A stretch of DNA of 64,000 nt from Rhizophagus clarus (GCA_015698045.1 BLAL01000356.1:1-64000); one strand, 5' to 3'; shown: positions 48,181 to 60,268, counted from the stretch's first letter. The notes: a model not told the origin generated them from the letters alone. Numbers and translations: made by a program.

Positions 48181-48873
48181 TTTCAGGTTTTAATACTCTA
48201 ATTCCAAAAGTCCGGTTGTATTTTTTGCCTGGTAACACTACAAAAAATAAAAAAAAAATAATTAATTTGTTAAAAAAAATACTGAAAAACACTATCACCA
48301 CCCTCCCTTACCTTAATTCCAAAAGTCCGGTCATGCTTTTCATCCGGCAACACTACAAAAAATAAAAAAAAAATCAATACTTAATTAATTAAAAAAAAAA
48401 CAACGAAACACCTTCCCCAACCCTCCCTTACCTTAATTCCAAAAGTCCGGTCATGCTTTTCGTCTGACAACACTACAAAAAAATAAAAAAAAAACAATTA
48501 ATTAGTTAAAAAAATACTGAAAAACACTTCCCCCACCCTCCCTTACCTTAATTCCAAAAGTCCGGTCATGCTTTTCGTCTGGCAACACTACAAAAAAATA
48601 AAAAAAAAGGTTAATACTTAATTAATTAAAAAAAAATAACGAAACATCTCCCCCAACCCTCCCTTACCTTAATTCCAAAAGTCTGGTTGTACTTTTCGTC
48701 CGGCAACACTACAAAAAGTAAAAAAAAAAGTTATTACTTAATTAATTAAAAAAAAAACAATGAAACACCTTCCCCAACCCCTCCTTTACCTTAATTCCAA
48801 AAGTCTGGTCGTGCATTTCGTCTGGCAACACTACAAAAAAATAAAAAAAAATAATTAATTAAATAGTTAAAAA

Positions 48874-51225
48874 TAGGGCTCCGATCGGTTTCAGTAATTA
48901 CTGAACCGTACCGATCAGTTTCGGTATCAGAGCGGTTTCGGTTTTTACAGTTTACCGAACCGAAACTTTCGGTAAATTTACCGATCGGTTTCGGTAACTG
49001 CAGTTTCGATACCAGTTTTGCGATTTACCGAACTGAATTACCGAATCGATTTAACTAAATAATATAATAAAAAAACGTTGTGAAATGTTTTTTATTAGTT
49101 ATTTTGATAAAACAAACTGTTTCGCAGCGGTGTTTTGTCACTTTAATTAAGAAACGTTGTGAAACGTTTTTATTCATTAATCTAATAAAAAAATAACTAT
49201 TCGCAACTTTTTTCTTGTCATTTTAACAAACAACGTTGCGAAACGTTAATTGGATAAAAAAAAATGTTTCGCAACGTTTTTTTTTGTCACTTTAATAAAA
49301 ACGTTGCGAAACGTTTTTATGAGTTAATTTTAATAAAAAAAAAACGTTTCGCAACGTTTTTTTTTTGTCACTTTAATAAAAACGTTGCGCAACGTTTTTA
49401 TTAGCTAATTTTAATAAAAAAAAATGTTTCGCAACGTTTTTTTTATTGCTTTAATTAAAAAACGTTGCGAAATGTTTTTTATCAATTAATTTAATAAAAA
49501 AAATACGTTGCGAAATATTTGAGTTAATTTTAATAAAAAAAATGTTTCGCTACATTTTTTTTTGTTGCTTTAGTTAAAAAACGTTGCGAAACGTTTTTTA
49601 TCAGTTAATTTAATAAAAAAAAACGTTTCGCAACATTTTTTTTTGTCTCTATAATAAAAATGTTGCGAAACGTTTTTATGAGCTAATTTTAATAATAAAA
49701 ACGTTTCGCAATGTTTTTTTTGTCACTTTAATAAAAATGTTGCGAAACGTTTTTATGAGTTAATTTTAATAAAAAAAACGTTTCGCAACGTTTTTTTTTG
49801 TCACTTTAATAAAAATGTTGCACAACGTTTTTATTAGCTAATTTTAATAAAAAAAATGTTTCGCAACATTTTTTTTTGTTACTTTAATAAAAACGTTGCG
49901 AAACGTTTTTATGAGTTAATTTTAATAAAAAAAAACATTTCGCAACGTTTTTTTTTGTCACTTTAATAAAAACGTTGCGCAACATTTTTATTAGCTAATT
50001 TTAATAAAAAAAAACGTTTCGCAACGTTTTTTTTTGTTGCTTTAATTAAAAAACGTTGTAAAACGTTTTTTAACAGTTAGTTTAATAAAAAAATGTTTCG
50101 CTACGTTTTTTTTTTGTTGCTTTAGTTAAAAAATGTTGCGAAACGTTTTTTATCAGTTAATTTAATAAAAAAAACATTTCGCTACATTTTTTTTTGTCTC
50201 TATAATAAAAACGTTGCGAAACATTTTTATGAGCTAATTTTAATAAAAAAACGTTTCGCAACGTTTTTTTTTGTCACTTTAATAAAAACGTTGCGAAACG
50301 TTTTTATGAGTTAATTTTAATAAAAAAAATGTTTCGCAACATTTTTTTTTGTTGCTTTAATTAAAAAACGTTGCGAAACATTTTTTAACAGTTAGTTTAA
50401 TAAAAAAAAACGTTTCGCTATGTTTTTTTTTTGTTGCTTTAGTTAAAAAATGTTGCGAAATGTTTTTTATCAGTTAACTTAATAAAAAAAAACGTTTCAC
50501 TACGTTTTTTTTTGTCTATAATAAAAACGTTGCGAAACGTTTTTATGAGCTAATTTTAATAAAAAAAACGTTTCGCAACATTTTTTTTTGTTGCTTTAAT
50601 TAAAAAATGTTGCGAAACGTTTTTTAACAGTTAGTTTAATAAAAAAAAACATTTCGCAACAGTTTTTTTTTGTTGCTTTAGTTAAAAAACATTGCAAAAC
50701 GTTTTTTATCAGTTAATTTAATAAAAAAGACGTTTCGCAATATTTTTTTTTTGTAGCTTTAATAGAAAATATTGCGAAACGTTTTTGTTAGTTAATTTTA
50801 ATAAAAAAAATGTTTTGCAACGTTTTTTTTGTCACTTTAATAAAAATGTTGCGAAACATTTTTATGAGTTAATTTAATAAAAAAAAACGTTTTACAACGT
50901 TTTTTTTTCATTTTAATTAAAAATGTTGCGAAATGTTTTTTATTAGTTAATTTAATAAAAAAAAACGATTCGCAACTTTATTTTTTGACACTTTAAATAA
51001 AAAACGTTGCGAAACGTTTTTATAGATCATTTGATTTGGTAAAAAAAATACCAAAATAGTTTCGCGATATTTTTTTTACTAAAAATGGTTTTTAATATCG
51101 GTAAATCAGTTCGGTTTTCAGTAATTATCGATCGGTTTCAATAATCATCAATACCGATACTGATCAATTCGGTTTGGTATCGGTTTTTGCAAAAACTGAA
51201 CCAAACCGAACCGATCAGAGCCCTA
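48874..51225. mobile_element. 2.35-kb hAT-like non-autonomous element
   Basis: Ends TAGGGCTCCGATCGGTT and, reversed, TAGGGCTCTGATCGGTT (16 of 17 match) are flanked by a perfect 8-bp duplication GTTAAAAA (48,866-48,873; 51,226-51,233), the hAT hallmark. The flanking array unit contains this octamer once. Subterminal zones are rich in CGGTTTCGGTA / TACCGAACCGA repeats, as in many hAT families. There is no transposase frame; the interior is a hairpin array. Confidence 0.9.
49085..51020. repeat. Hairpin array, about 24 units of about 80 bp
   Basis: Each unit has AAACGTTTCGCAACGTTTTT, a spacer TTTTGTCACTTTAAT or TTTTGTTGCTTTAAT, then AAAAACGTTGCGAAACGTTT: two arms complementary over about 16-20 bp with a loop of about 15 nt. 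AATTTTAATAAAAA or AGTTAATTTAATAAA links the units. The core TTTCGCAACGTTGCGAAA alternates in both orientations, so arms of different units can also pair. Variation is mainly C/T and G/A. Confidence 0.9.
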
Positions 51226-52150
51226 GTTAAAAAAATACCAAAAAACACTTCCCACCCTCCCTTACCTTAATTCTAAAAGTCCGGTCGTGCTTTTCATTTG
51301 GCAACACTACAAAAAAATAAAAAAAAACAATTAATTAGTTAAAAAAAATACCGAAAAACACTTCCACCACCCTCCCTTACCTTAATTCCAAAAGTCCAGT
51401 CGTGCTTTTCATCTGGCAACACAACACTACAAAAAAGAAAAAAAAAGCAAATAAATATTTAATTAATTAAAAAAAAACAACAAAAAACACCACCCTAACT
51501 TTCCCTTACCTCAATTCCAATAGTCCAGTCATGCTTTTCGTCTGGCAACACTACAAAAAAAGAAAAAACAAACAAACAAATAATTAATTAATTAAACAAA
51601 AAACATCACCCCAACCCTCCCTTACCTTAATTCCAATAGTCTGATCATGCTTTTCGTCTGGCAATACTACAAAAAAGAAAAAAAACAAATAATTAATTAA
51701 TTAATTAAAAAAACCAACAAAAAACATCTCTCCCAACCCTCCCTTACCTTAATTCCAATAGTCCAGTCGTGCTTTTCGTCCAGTATCACTACAAAAAAGA
51801 AAAAAAAATAATAATAATTAATTAATTAAATAAAAAAAACCAATGAAAAACACTTCCTTACCTTAATTCCAAAAGTCCGGTCATGTTTTTCATCTGGCAA
51901 CACTATAAAAAAGAAAAAAAAATAATTAATTAAATAAAAAAACTAATGAAAAACATCTCCCCCAACCCTTCCTTACCTTAATTCCAAAAGTCTGGTCACA
52001 TTTTTCGTCTGGCAACACTACAAAAAGAAAAAAAAATAAATAATTAATTAATTAAAAAAAACAACAACGAAAAATACCACCCCAACCCTCCCTTACCTTA
52101 ATTTCAATAGTCCGGTCATGTTTTTCATCTGGCAATACTACAAAAAAAAA

Positions 52151-52623
52151 AAAAAAAAATAATTATTTTTTTAAATTGTTTTTTATCTAAATGTAATAAA
52201 TTCAAAAAAAAAACCTGTTTACCCAAATAATCAGATCATAATACTGGTTATACCAGTTCAAAAACTAGATAAAGTGCATGTGATATATAACATATTCCTT
52301 TTTTATATCAACTCATGAGATAAGCTTATCGTAAATGACAAGCGATATTGCCTTTTATGTTATAAATAGATAATCAATGCTAGTAGTTTTGTTCAGACTT
52401 CAGATTTTTATTTTGGCGGAAAGGAAATTTTTTTTAAAAAATATATCGTTTTTTTTAAGTGAAATTTTTTTAAGGGAAATTTTTTTTTAAAAAATAAAAA
52501 ATCATTTTTTTTTTAAGGGAAATTTTTTTTTAAAAAAATAAAAAATCATTTGTTTTATGATAAGAGAATTTTTTTTTTCAAAAATTATAAACCACAATTT
52601 AAATTTTTTATTTAATGGTGTTA
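52151..52623. other. AT-rich spacer
   Basis: AT-rich sequence with three repeats of TTTTTTTTAAGGGAAATTTTTTTTT type (52,440-52,540). It precedes a possible ATG at 52,618-52,624. No gene is seen. Confidence 0.5.
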
Positions 52624-53560
52624 CCTTTAGCTTCAGGATTAAATACTGTAACAGGTAAGTTTTTTTTGCTTTTATTAACTTATTCTTTTTTTTAGGCGTG
52701 GCTGTTTTTATCTATTTCAGAAATTTAAGGTGAGTTTTAATTTCTTCTCCTTTTTTTTATTTTCTTTTCATTCTTTCCCTTGTTCTTTACTAAACTTTTT
52801 GTCTTTTTAGATGTGTACCATATAAGTGAAAATTTAAGTAAGTCTTTTATGACTCTTCTCTTGTTGTTTTATTTTTTTTTTAAGATGATATTAACCGTTT
52901 TCTTTTTTTTTTTTCTATGGGTGGATGTTCTGGCTTTTCTTTTATTTTTTTCCCCTTTATTTCTCTTCTTTTCGTAGTTTTTTTGTTTCTTTTTTTCATT
53001 ATTCTTTTCGTTTCTTTTCATAGTTCTTTCATTGATCTTTTGTGGTTCTTTCGTTATTCCTTTTATTGATCTTTTATTCCTTTCATCATTGTTTCTTTTA
53101 TTGCTTTTTTGGTTTATTTCATTGATCTTTGATTTCTTTTGTTGCTTTTTTTTTGTTTCTTTCATTGATCCTTGATTTCTTTCATTACTTTTTTCATTTC
53201 TTTCATTGATCTTTGGTCTCTTTTCAATGATCTTTGGTTTCTTTCATTAATCTTTGACTTCTTTTGTTGCTTTTTTTTGTTCCCTTTATTGATTTTCATT
53301 CCTCCTTTGCTTCCTTTCATTCTCTTTTATTTCTCTTATTTTTTTTCATTCTCTTTATTCCTTTTCATTCCCCTTTCGTTTTTTCATTCATTTTCATTTT
53401 TTTTTTGTTTCATTTATTCTTTTTTACTATCCTTTATTTTTTTTGTTCCTTCCTCATTTCTCTTTGATCATCTTTACTTCCCTTTATTCCTTTTCATTTA
53501 TCTCTTCTTTCCTTTATTCTTCCTTTGTCCTTTCTTACTGTATTTTCCATTTTTTCTTAT
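52617..53560 (+). other. Exon-like blocks followed by a polypyrimidine tract
   Basis: On the plus strand an ATG opens MVLPLASGLNTVT and meets GTAAGTTT (52,654). Then come TTTTTTTTAG, GCGTGGCTGTTTTTATCTAT...AATTTAAG and GTGAGTTT (52,694-52,735), and TTTTTAG, ATGTGTACCATATAAGTGAA...and GTAAGTC (52,809-52,842). These are acceptor-block-donor trios like the arrays. From 52,740 to 53,560 the plus strand is T/C-rich with repeated TTTCTTTCATTGATCTTTG (about 53,030-53,250). The Phe-rich frames there are artefacts. It may be the 5' end of a gene fragment; no product can be named. Confidence 0.45.
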
Positions 53561-55088
53561 ATATTGCAGTGTATTTGCAATTAATACAGCATTATAACAT
53601 TAATATTACAATTAAAATTATGCAATTGTGGCTTAATTTTTTTATAAAATCATGTATACATTGTGGTGTAATTTTTTTTCTTTGAATTAAAATATAGTTT
53701 TTTTCATACAATTTCCTTTTTATTAATTTATAGTGATATTAATTATTATTCAACAAATTATTAAGTATGAAATTGTTTTGTAATTATAGATTTAATTATT
53801 GTGGTGTTAAAGTTTTTTTTCTTTTTTTGTTTAACTAATTATCATTACTATCATATTACCAGTTACGGTATATTAAATCTAGCCGAAATTATGTTAATTC
53901 TGGCCAAAATTAAAATCATGCTGAATTGCACTTTTAAAAATTGTACACATTTTTTTTAGATCACTATATTGCATATCTTTAACTTTTATAATACATTGTA
54001 TAACAAAATTTAACATATTTAGACGATAAAACAAATCCGCCGATATGTTATATGAATTTTTATAATTAATGAATAATATAAAAATTTATAATTTACAATT
54101 TTAAGATATAATAGTTAGATTTTAATAATTATATATCATTAGATTGGTTTTAATGAAAGGATTTGAATGGCTGTAAATTCATTATAATCAAATTAATATT
54201 AATAAATATTTTAAATTTATATTAAATTAAATAATAATATTATTTATATTAATAATTGTAAGTATTTATTTAATGATAAATCAAAAATTATCATAGTTTA
54301 TTTTAACTATTGATTCTTGAATACTTAAATAACATATTACTGTAAAAGTTTTATATTTACCCAAAGATTTATGACTTTGTTCAAAGCTTTAAAATCAAAT
54401 TAGTAGATAATCAGTATATATATAAATTATTAAAAATTTTGGCCTAAAACTAACTTTAAAATCACATTTTATTTTGCCACAATACTTTTATATTTAATTA
54501 TAGATAACTTAAATTTAATATTAAATAAAATAATTAGATATAATTTTTAAGTTAGAATAAGGCTTTAAAGTTAATGTGATATTATATATATTATAATTAC
54601 TAGCAAATGATCGACATGTAATATAAAGTATATCCACTAGGTAGTAAGTTTAACTATAGCAAAACAATTTACCTACAGCTGGAAGTAAGAAAATATTTTA
54701 ACATTACACTGCTGCACTTTAGCCTACCCCTTATTATAGAACTGTCTGGCGATTTTTAATATCCTACTGTATATCAGTATTTTTTATTATTAATGAAAAC
54801 TTTTATTTGAATTTAGGAGTAATTTTTTTTTTAACAAAATCTTGCTTTAATAAAAATTGTGACTATTGTGACTGAAATATAATTACAGAATAAGAACATT
54901 ATAATTTCACATAATTATTAATATTATTTATATTATTCATCAGTCAAAATTTTAAGGGTTCTAACATTTTTATTTTTATTTTTTTTTGTTTTTTAAAAAA
55001 AAAATAAAAATAAAATAAAATAAAATTATCAGTCATTAATTTATTAACTTCTTTTTAAAAAAAAAAATTGTTAAAATTTACTATATGC
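53561..55088. other. AT-rich gene-free region
   Basis: No gene is visible. GCCGAAATTATGTTAATTCTGGCCAAAATT (about 53,880-53,912) belongs to the dispersed AATTCTGGCCAAAATT family also seen at 60.4-60.9 kb. The 3' region of RPL4 ends here. Confidence 0.6.
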
Positions 55089-56431
55089 TTACCTAGCGGA
55101 AATCTTAGTGGATTCTTTAAATTGACGCTTTTTCTTTGTAATTTTACCAGCCTTACGTTTTTCAGCTGCAATAATTTCAGCTCTCTGTAATATTTTAGCA
55201 TAAGGATTAAGACGAATCTTAACACCGTTATTACGTAAGGGATTCTTCTTTTGAGTAAATGGACGTTTTTCATGTTTTTCGCCAGCAGGTCGAAGAATTG
55301 ATTGAATTTCTTTAGAATTGATAATACTGGTGACATCTGAATTGGTAATAATGTGTGATGGAAGACTAATAAATTCAAAAAATGGGATATAAATAATGTT
55401 TAAATCGTATATTTTGTTTAAATAAATAAATAAAACTTCACGTACTGATAATCTTTTTTAAGAGCAGCGGATCTTCTATAAGTTCCGAACAAACTATCCA
55501 ATAAAGCAAAAGCACCCTGAGACCAAATAATAAATCTACCAACATGACCACCAGGAGCTAACTGTAATAAGTTCAATCTTCTAACATTGACTAATTCAAC
55601 ACCAGGAATATTACGAAAAGCTTTGACAACACCATTATCTTCATTATAAACAATAAGTGGACCTCTGCGTTGACGATGTCTACGATTACGTAATTTACCT
55701 TTACCAGCTCTTAATTTACGAGAATTTGAAACCTTCACTACGTCTCTATAAGCATGAACGGCTTTAAGAAGTGCCACTGCTGTTTTAGTTTTAGTTAATG
55801 ACTCAATTCCATTACCAATTACAAGCGGTACTTCTTGAATTTCTTCAATACGATGTCCTCTTGCTAATACGAGTGATGGAATTGATGATGCTGCTAAAGC
55901 TGATGCTGTGGCAAATCTTTTTTGATTCAAATTAGTTTTAACATGCCATTTACGCCAAATTTTAGTTGGTGCAAACATACGACCACCTCGACACATATTA
56001 CCAAAAGCACCCTAATTTAATTTAAATTAACAAAAATTAAATTTAAACACGAATGTAACCATTATCTTAATAGCTTATATCAACCTGTCCAGCACGGTGA
56101 GTACCGCCCCCAGACACACGGGGAATACGGGCAACTGCACGACCAGTACCCCAAGATTCAGCTGAAGTTTGATGTCCAGCCTTTGAAGAAACTGCATAAG
56201 GTTGACGATTACTCTTTGAGATGTTCGTATGAACAACCCTTACAATATCAGGACGGATTGGAGCTTTAAAAACGGCTGGAAGTACATGCTTTCCAATAGT
56301 ATTGTCTCCTGACTCAGAGTAAATATTGATCTCGGGTCTTATGGCTGCAGACTGAAATTTAGATTAATATTTATTATGAGATATAAGAAGATTCTATAAA
56401 AAATACAATGGATTGATCAAAAACTCACCAT
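55089..56431 (-). CDS. RPL4: 60S ribosomal protein L4 (uL4), 370 aa, four exons
   Basis: Exons (minus strand): 56,431-56,429 (the ATG alone), 56,351-56,085, 56,011-55,446 and 55,365-55,089; phases join cleanly. The protein begins [17 protein letters not shown], then [55 protein letters not shown], the loop reaching the peptide exit tunnel, then [40 protein letters not shown] follows, and the C-terminus has [20 protein letters not shown] and a basic tail ending [10 protein letters not shown]4 is a core 60S protein lining the exit tunnel. An exon consisting solely of the initiation codon is inferred from ATG|GTGAGT and the expected N-terminus. It is divergent from GCP2, 156 bp apart. Confidence 0.95.
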
Positions 56432-56587
56432 CGTTATCAATGTCGAGAAGAAAGTGAGGAACTGTGGAAAAAAAATTTTTTCGAGATATGTACTACAGAT
56501 CTGTTAAATCACGTGATATTAATCAAAAGACTGGTATTAGTAAAATTTTTTCGTCAATTGTTATTTTAACGCACGACGTTAATATAA
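56432..56587. promoter_or_regulatory. 156-bp bidirectional promoter of RPL4 and GCP2
   Basis: The space between the two start codons is short enough that both promoters must overlap. TCACGTGAT (56,509-56,517) is a palindromic E-box-like candidate site. No TATA box stands out. Confidence 0.5.
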
Positions 56588-59500
56588 ATGAGTAAGCCAA
56601 GGCCTAGATCATTCTCTGCAATTCCTTCGGCTGAGCAGACCAGCAAAAATGTTATTACGGCGTCTGCTAAAGGATTACTTACCGAGCAACAAGTTAACAA
56701 AGTACTTTGTGATATTTACCTGGATAGTCAATGATAATTTTTTTTTGTATGTTAAAGCTTTTTCTACGCGTTATTTCTCAAAAATAAAGCTTACTGCTCG
56801 GCTAGCAAACATTCGCCAAAGCACCAATGGGAAAAGTTTCGAAACGGCAACAAACAAATCACGCGTTTCTCAATATAAATTAACTCCTGAAGGTACTTTT
56901 TTTTTTTAGATTATATTCATTTCATAATTAATTAACTTTAGAATTAACTATTATTCTCGAATAAGGTACCTCAAAGTCATTTTATGATGAACGTGAGTTC
57001 ATTAACGCGCCATTAAATTCTAGAGTTAGCCGTTACTCGACGACGGTACGTGATGCATTTTTATAATAACGGTAATCCAAAACACTAGATTAATCATATA
57101 TTTTAATTATTATAAGAGCAGCGGGATTAATGACAAAGATTTGAAAATAGGCTTATTACCACTGCAATTACAAGAGTATGCTATTATCGAAGACTTATTA
57201 TTCGTGATGATGGTACGAAATAATTAATTAATGATATTTATTTCATTGTGGTGATATTGACCACCTTCAATACTACTAAAGGGGATTGAAGGCAAATATA
57301 TCTTAATGGGTTTATCTGAAGATCAGACAGAAAGATTTAATTATTATGTAGATGAATCACTAGGTATTAATTTTCCCTCATTAGTATAATAAATATTTAA
57401 TAATATATATTTGTTTTATTATTATTATTATTATTATTATTCTCAGATCCTTCTTTTAAGGACTTGACCGAACGCATTCTACCCCTTGCAACGTACTTTA
57501 CTTCAATCGACGCTTTTATCGAAAAGCATTCTAATTTTGAATATGGATTTGTAAGCCATGCTTTATGTGCAGCCATGCGTGGGTTATTAAAGGTCTTATA
57601 TATCAATAAATAAGTCATATTCGACAGCCTAACTCGATAGTTAAAATAAAACCTGATTTGACTTTCTCTTATTTATCCTCAGGAGTACCTCATCCTAATT
57701 ACTCAATTAGAGCATCAGTTCAGAACATCGCCTTCTTTTACTCTTCAAAAGTTTTGGTTCTACGTGCATCCAACTCTACATACAATGTCGAATCTTCATT
57801 CACTGATAATAGATATTCAAGATGTAGCACAGGATGCAAACGAGAATGAAGACGATATATTAATGGTTGAAGGTTTTAATAACAAAAAAGACGAAATACC
57901 GCAACAGATCAAAGGTGGTGGCATATTAACTATATTGGTTGATAGAATGACTACGATGAGCGGGTAAGTAGACATGATATCGTATAAAATATTGTTTTTT
58001 TTTCAACCATTTATTTATTATTAACAATAATATATGTCATATCTAATAGTGATTTAGCAACAAAAAAACTTTATATGCATCTACTATCAAAAGCCTCGCA
58101 GCCTTATGTATCAATGTTACATTCCTGGATACATCATGGTGAAATTCGAGATCCGTATGAAGAGTTCATGATACAGGAACGCAAAAATGTTAAAAAGGAA
58201 AATTTAAAAGAAGATTTTAACGATGCGTACTGGGAGGCACGTTACACTATCCGTGATAAAACTTTACCTCCATTTTTGATCCCATTCAAGAATAAAATAT
58301 TATTGGCTGGTAAATATCTCAATGTGATCCGTGAATGTGGAATTGCCATTCAAGAACCACAACAACAATCAACCGAAGAAGTTGTGGGAAAGAATGGCGT
58401 AGATAGAACTGATGTAAATGTGAACAGTGACATTCTGGTGGCCATGGATGGTGGAAGGTTAGTGATCTTCAAAATACTGAATATAATTCTTAAACATACA
58501 TTCTTTTATTATAATGAATACTAAAACATTGGAACCATTGCGAGCTTTGCTGAAAACCATTAATCCGCAAGAAGAGGTCAACTACGGTTTGAATATCCTT
58601 AACTGAATTAACGATAAACTTTTTTATTATTAGGTTCGTTGATAATATTGAAATTGCTTATAAATGTGCAAATAGAACTCTACTAGATTTATTATTGAAA
58701 GATCAGCAACTTAACGCTCGTCTACGGTATTCAAAATTTTAATCAATTTATTGTTGTTTATTAAAAATTTATTTAACTGGCAAGAAACGTGATTTTCTAT
58801 GTATAGATCGATCAAGCGGTATTTTTTCTTAGATCAGTCTGACTTTTTTACGCACTTTCTTGATCTTGCTTCAGCTGAATTGAAAAAACCTTCCAAAGAT
58901 GTTTCTCTTACAAAGCTTCAATCCCTACTTGATTTAGTCCTGCGTAATCCTTCTTCAGTTGCTTACACTGATCCATTTAAGGAGGATGTGAAAGTTGAAA
59001 TGAGTACAGTTGGTCTCGTCGATCAATTGTTGCGCATTATCAATGTTGCTGGAATGATGGAACCTACCCCTGCATTTAGTCGAGCAAATCGGTTGGTTGA
59101 AAGCTTTGCTTTCAGAAAGGAAAACGGAAAAATGGGAGACGTAGAAAGCGAAAATGAAGGTTCAGAAGATGGCGCGGGAAGTGGTATGGAAAAACCAGGC
59201 TATGCTTCTAGTGTGGCGGGTAGCGTGGCTGGAAGCATTGTTAGCAGCCTGGCTGGAAGTATATCTGGGAGTATTATGGGTGGAAGTAACAAGCAACCAT
59301 TGACAGGTTAATTTCTTTGTCGATTTGGATAATCTCTATCTTTTCTAATATTTGTTAGTAGTTCCATTTAATGATAGTTTGTTTCTTATAGGAATTGAAG
59401 CACTTACATTGGATTATATCGTTACTTTTCCGTTATCTTTAGTTATTTCTCGTAAAGCACTTACCAAATATCAACTTTTGTTTCGACATTTACTTTATCT

Positions 59501-60268
59501 TAAATATATCGAACAATTATTATGTGATACGTGGACTGATCATGCAAAATCATTCCACTGGCGTCGTGGTTCAGGACATCCAGCTCTAGAAGCATGGAAA
59601 AGCCGCGCCTTTGCTCTCAGGCAAAGGATGTTAGTTTTCGTGCAACAGTTTTCTTATTACGTAACAAGCGAAGTTTTAGAACCTCAATGGAGAAATTTAG
59701 AGGCAAATTTAGCTAAGGTAACCAATCCCTTCATAATTATTTCTTTTTTAGAGAATATGAATACAATTTTTTTTATACAGGTTTCAACAGTTGATCAAGT
59801 GTTACAATATCATTCTGATTTTCTGGATACCTGTCTCAAAGAATGCATGTTAACTAATGCTAAGTTGTTGAGAGTAAGTTATGATTTCATTATATTTGAA
59901 ATTAAAGTTTATTTGTTCTTAATACCTTATTCACGTAATTTTAGATTTATGCAAAAATGGTACATACAATAGTATTATTCTGTCTCTATTATGATAAATT
60001 TACAAGATCCCTTATTGCACTTGAATCACAATTATCGCAAACGGAATCTAACTCTACGCCGTCACAAATGGACTCGATAGATAGAACATTACATAAATTT
60101 GAAGATAATTTCTTTTATCATATCAAATTATTAATTGAAGCTTTAAATTTTTATTCAGCTACTGAGACGGTTCAATTTCTATGTTTAGTGGTTAGATTGG
60201 ATTATAATTTATATTATGTTAATCATGAAGGATCAAACGGTAGTAATAGTATAGGAGGAGGATATTAA
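56588..60268 (+). CDS. TUBGCP2: Gamma-tubulin complex component 2 (GCP2/Spc97), about 894-900 aa, thirteen exons
   Basis: Exons: 56,588-56,708 (or 56,726); 56,758-56,892; 56,966-57,045; 57,117-57,212; 57,282-57,363; 57,447-57,592; 57,683-57,963; 58,050-58,457; 58,634-58,726; 58,807-59,306; 59,392-59,717; 59,781-59,873; 59,945-60,268. Both exon 1 ends keep phase; the shorter gives a 50-nt rather than 31-nt intron. Grip1 signatures: LPLQLQEYAIIEDLLFVMMG, RILPLATYFTSIDAF and NFEYGFVSHALCAAMRGLL. Grip2 signatures: RSIKRYFFLDQSDFFTHFLD, LTLDYIVTFPLSLVISRKAL, TKYQLLFRHLLYLKYIEQLL and FLDTCLKECMLTN. With gamma-tubulin and GCP3 it nucleates microtubules at spindle poles. An Ala/Gly/Ser-repeat insert (SSVAGSVAGSIVSSLAGSIS) lies in a loop before the gamma-tubulin-binding domain. 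Confidence 0.93.

Larger units (their letters stand above)
46799..52150 (-). repeat. Array of about 118-bp units (18 copies) with splice-like signals, split by insertions
   Basis: CTTAATTCCAAAAGTCYGGTC followed by ATGCTTTTCRTCYGGCAACA marks units at about 46,910, 47,030, 47,163, 47,282, then 48,200-48,790 (six) and 51,268-52,098 (eight). On the minus strand each unit reads T-run, TTTTTGTAG, TGTTGCCGGATGAAAAGCAT and on to GGAATTAAG, then GTAAGGGAGGG: acceptor, exon-like block, donor. The block is 41 nt in most units and 51 nt in the first four. Spacers of about 77 nt include AATTAATTAATT. Interruptions are the hAT-like element (48,874-51,225) and unrelated sequence at 47,390-48,180. Confidence 0.85.

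Noticed and set aside
42600-52150. Satellite-rich region as a centromere
   Set aside because: The arrays are short, of several unrelated families and explained by nested transposons; no single kilobase-scale satellite is present. CENP-A mapping would be needed to say otherwise.
54950-55090. A/T homopolymer-rich inverted stretch (T-run followed by AAAATAAAA) as a terminator hairpin
   Set aside because: Simple A/T runs will pair by composition alone, and eukaryotic genes do not end at such hairpins; likely only the AT-rich 3' flank of RPL4.
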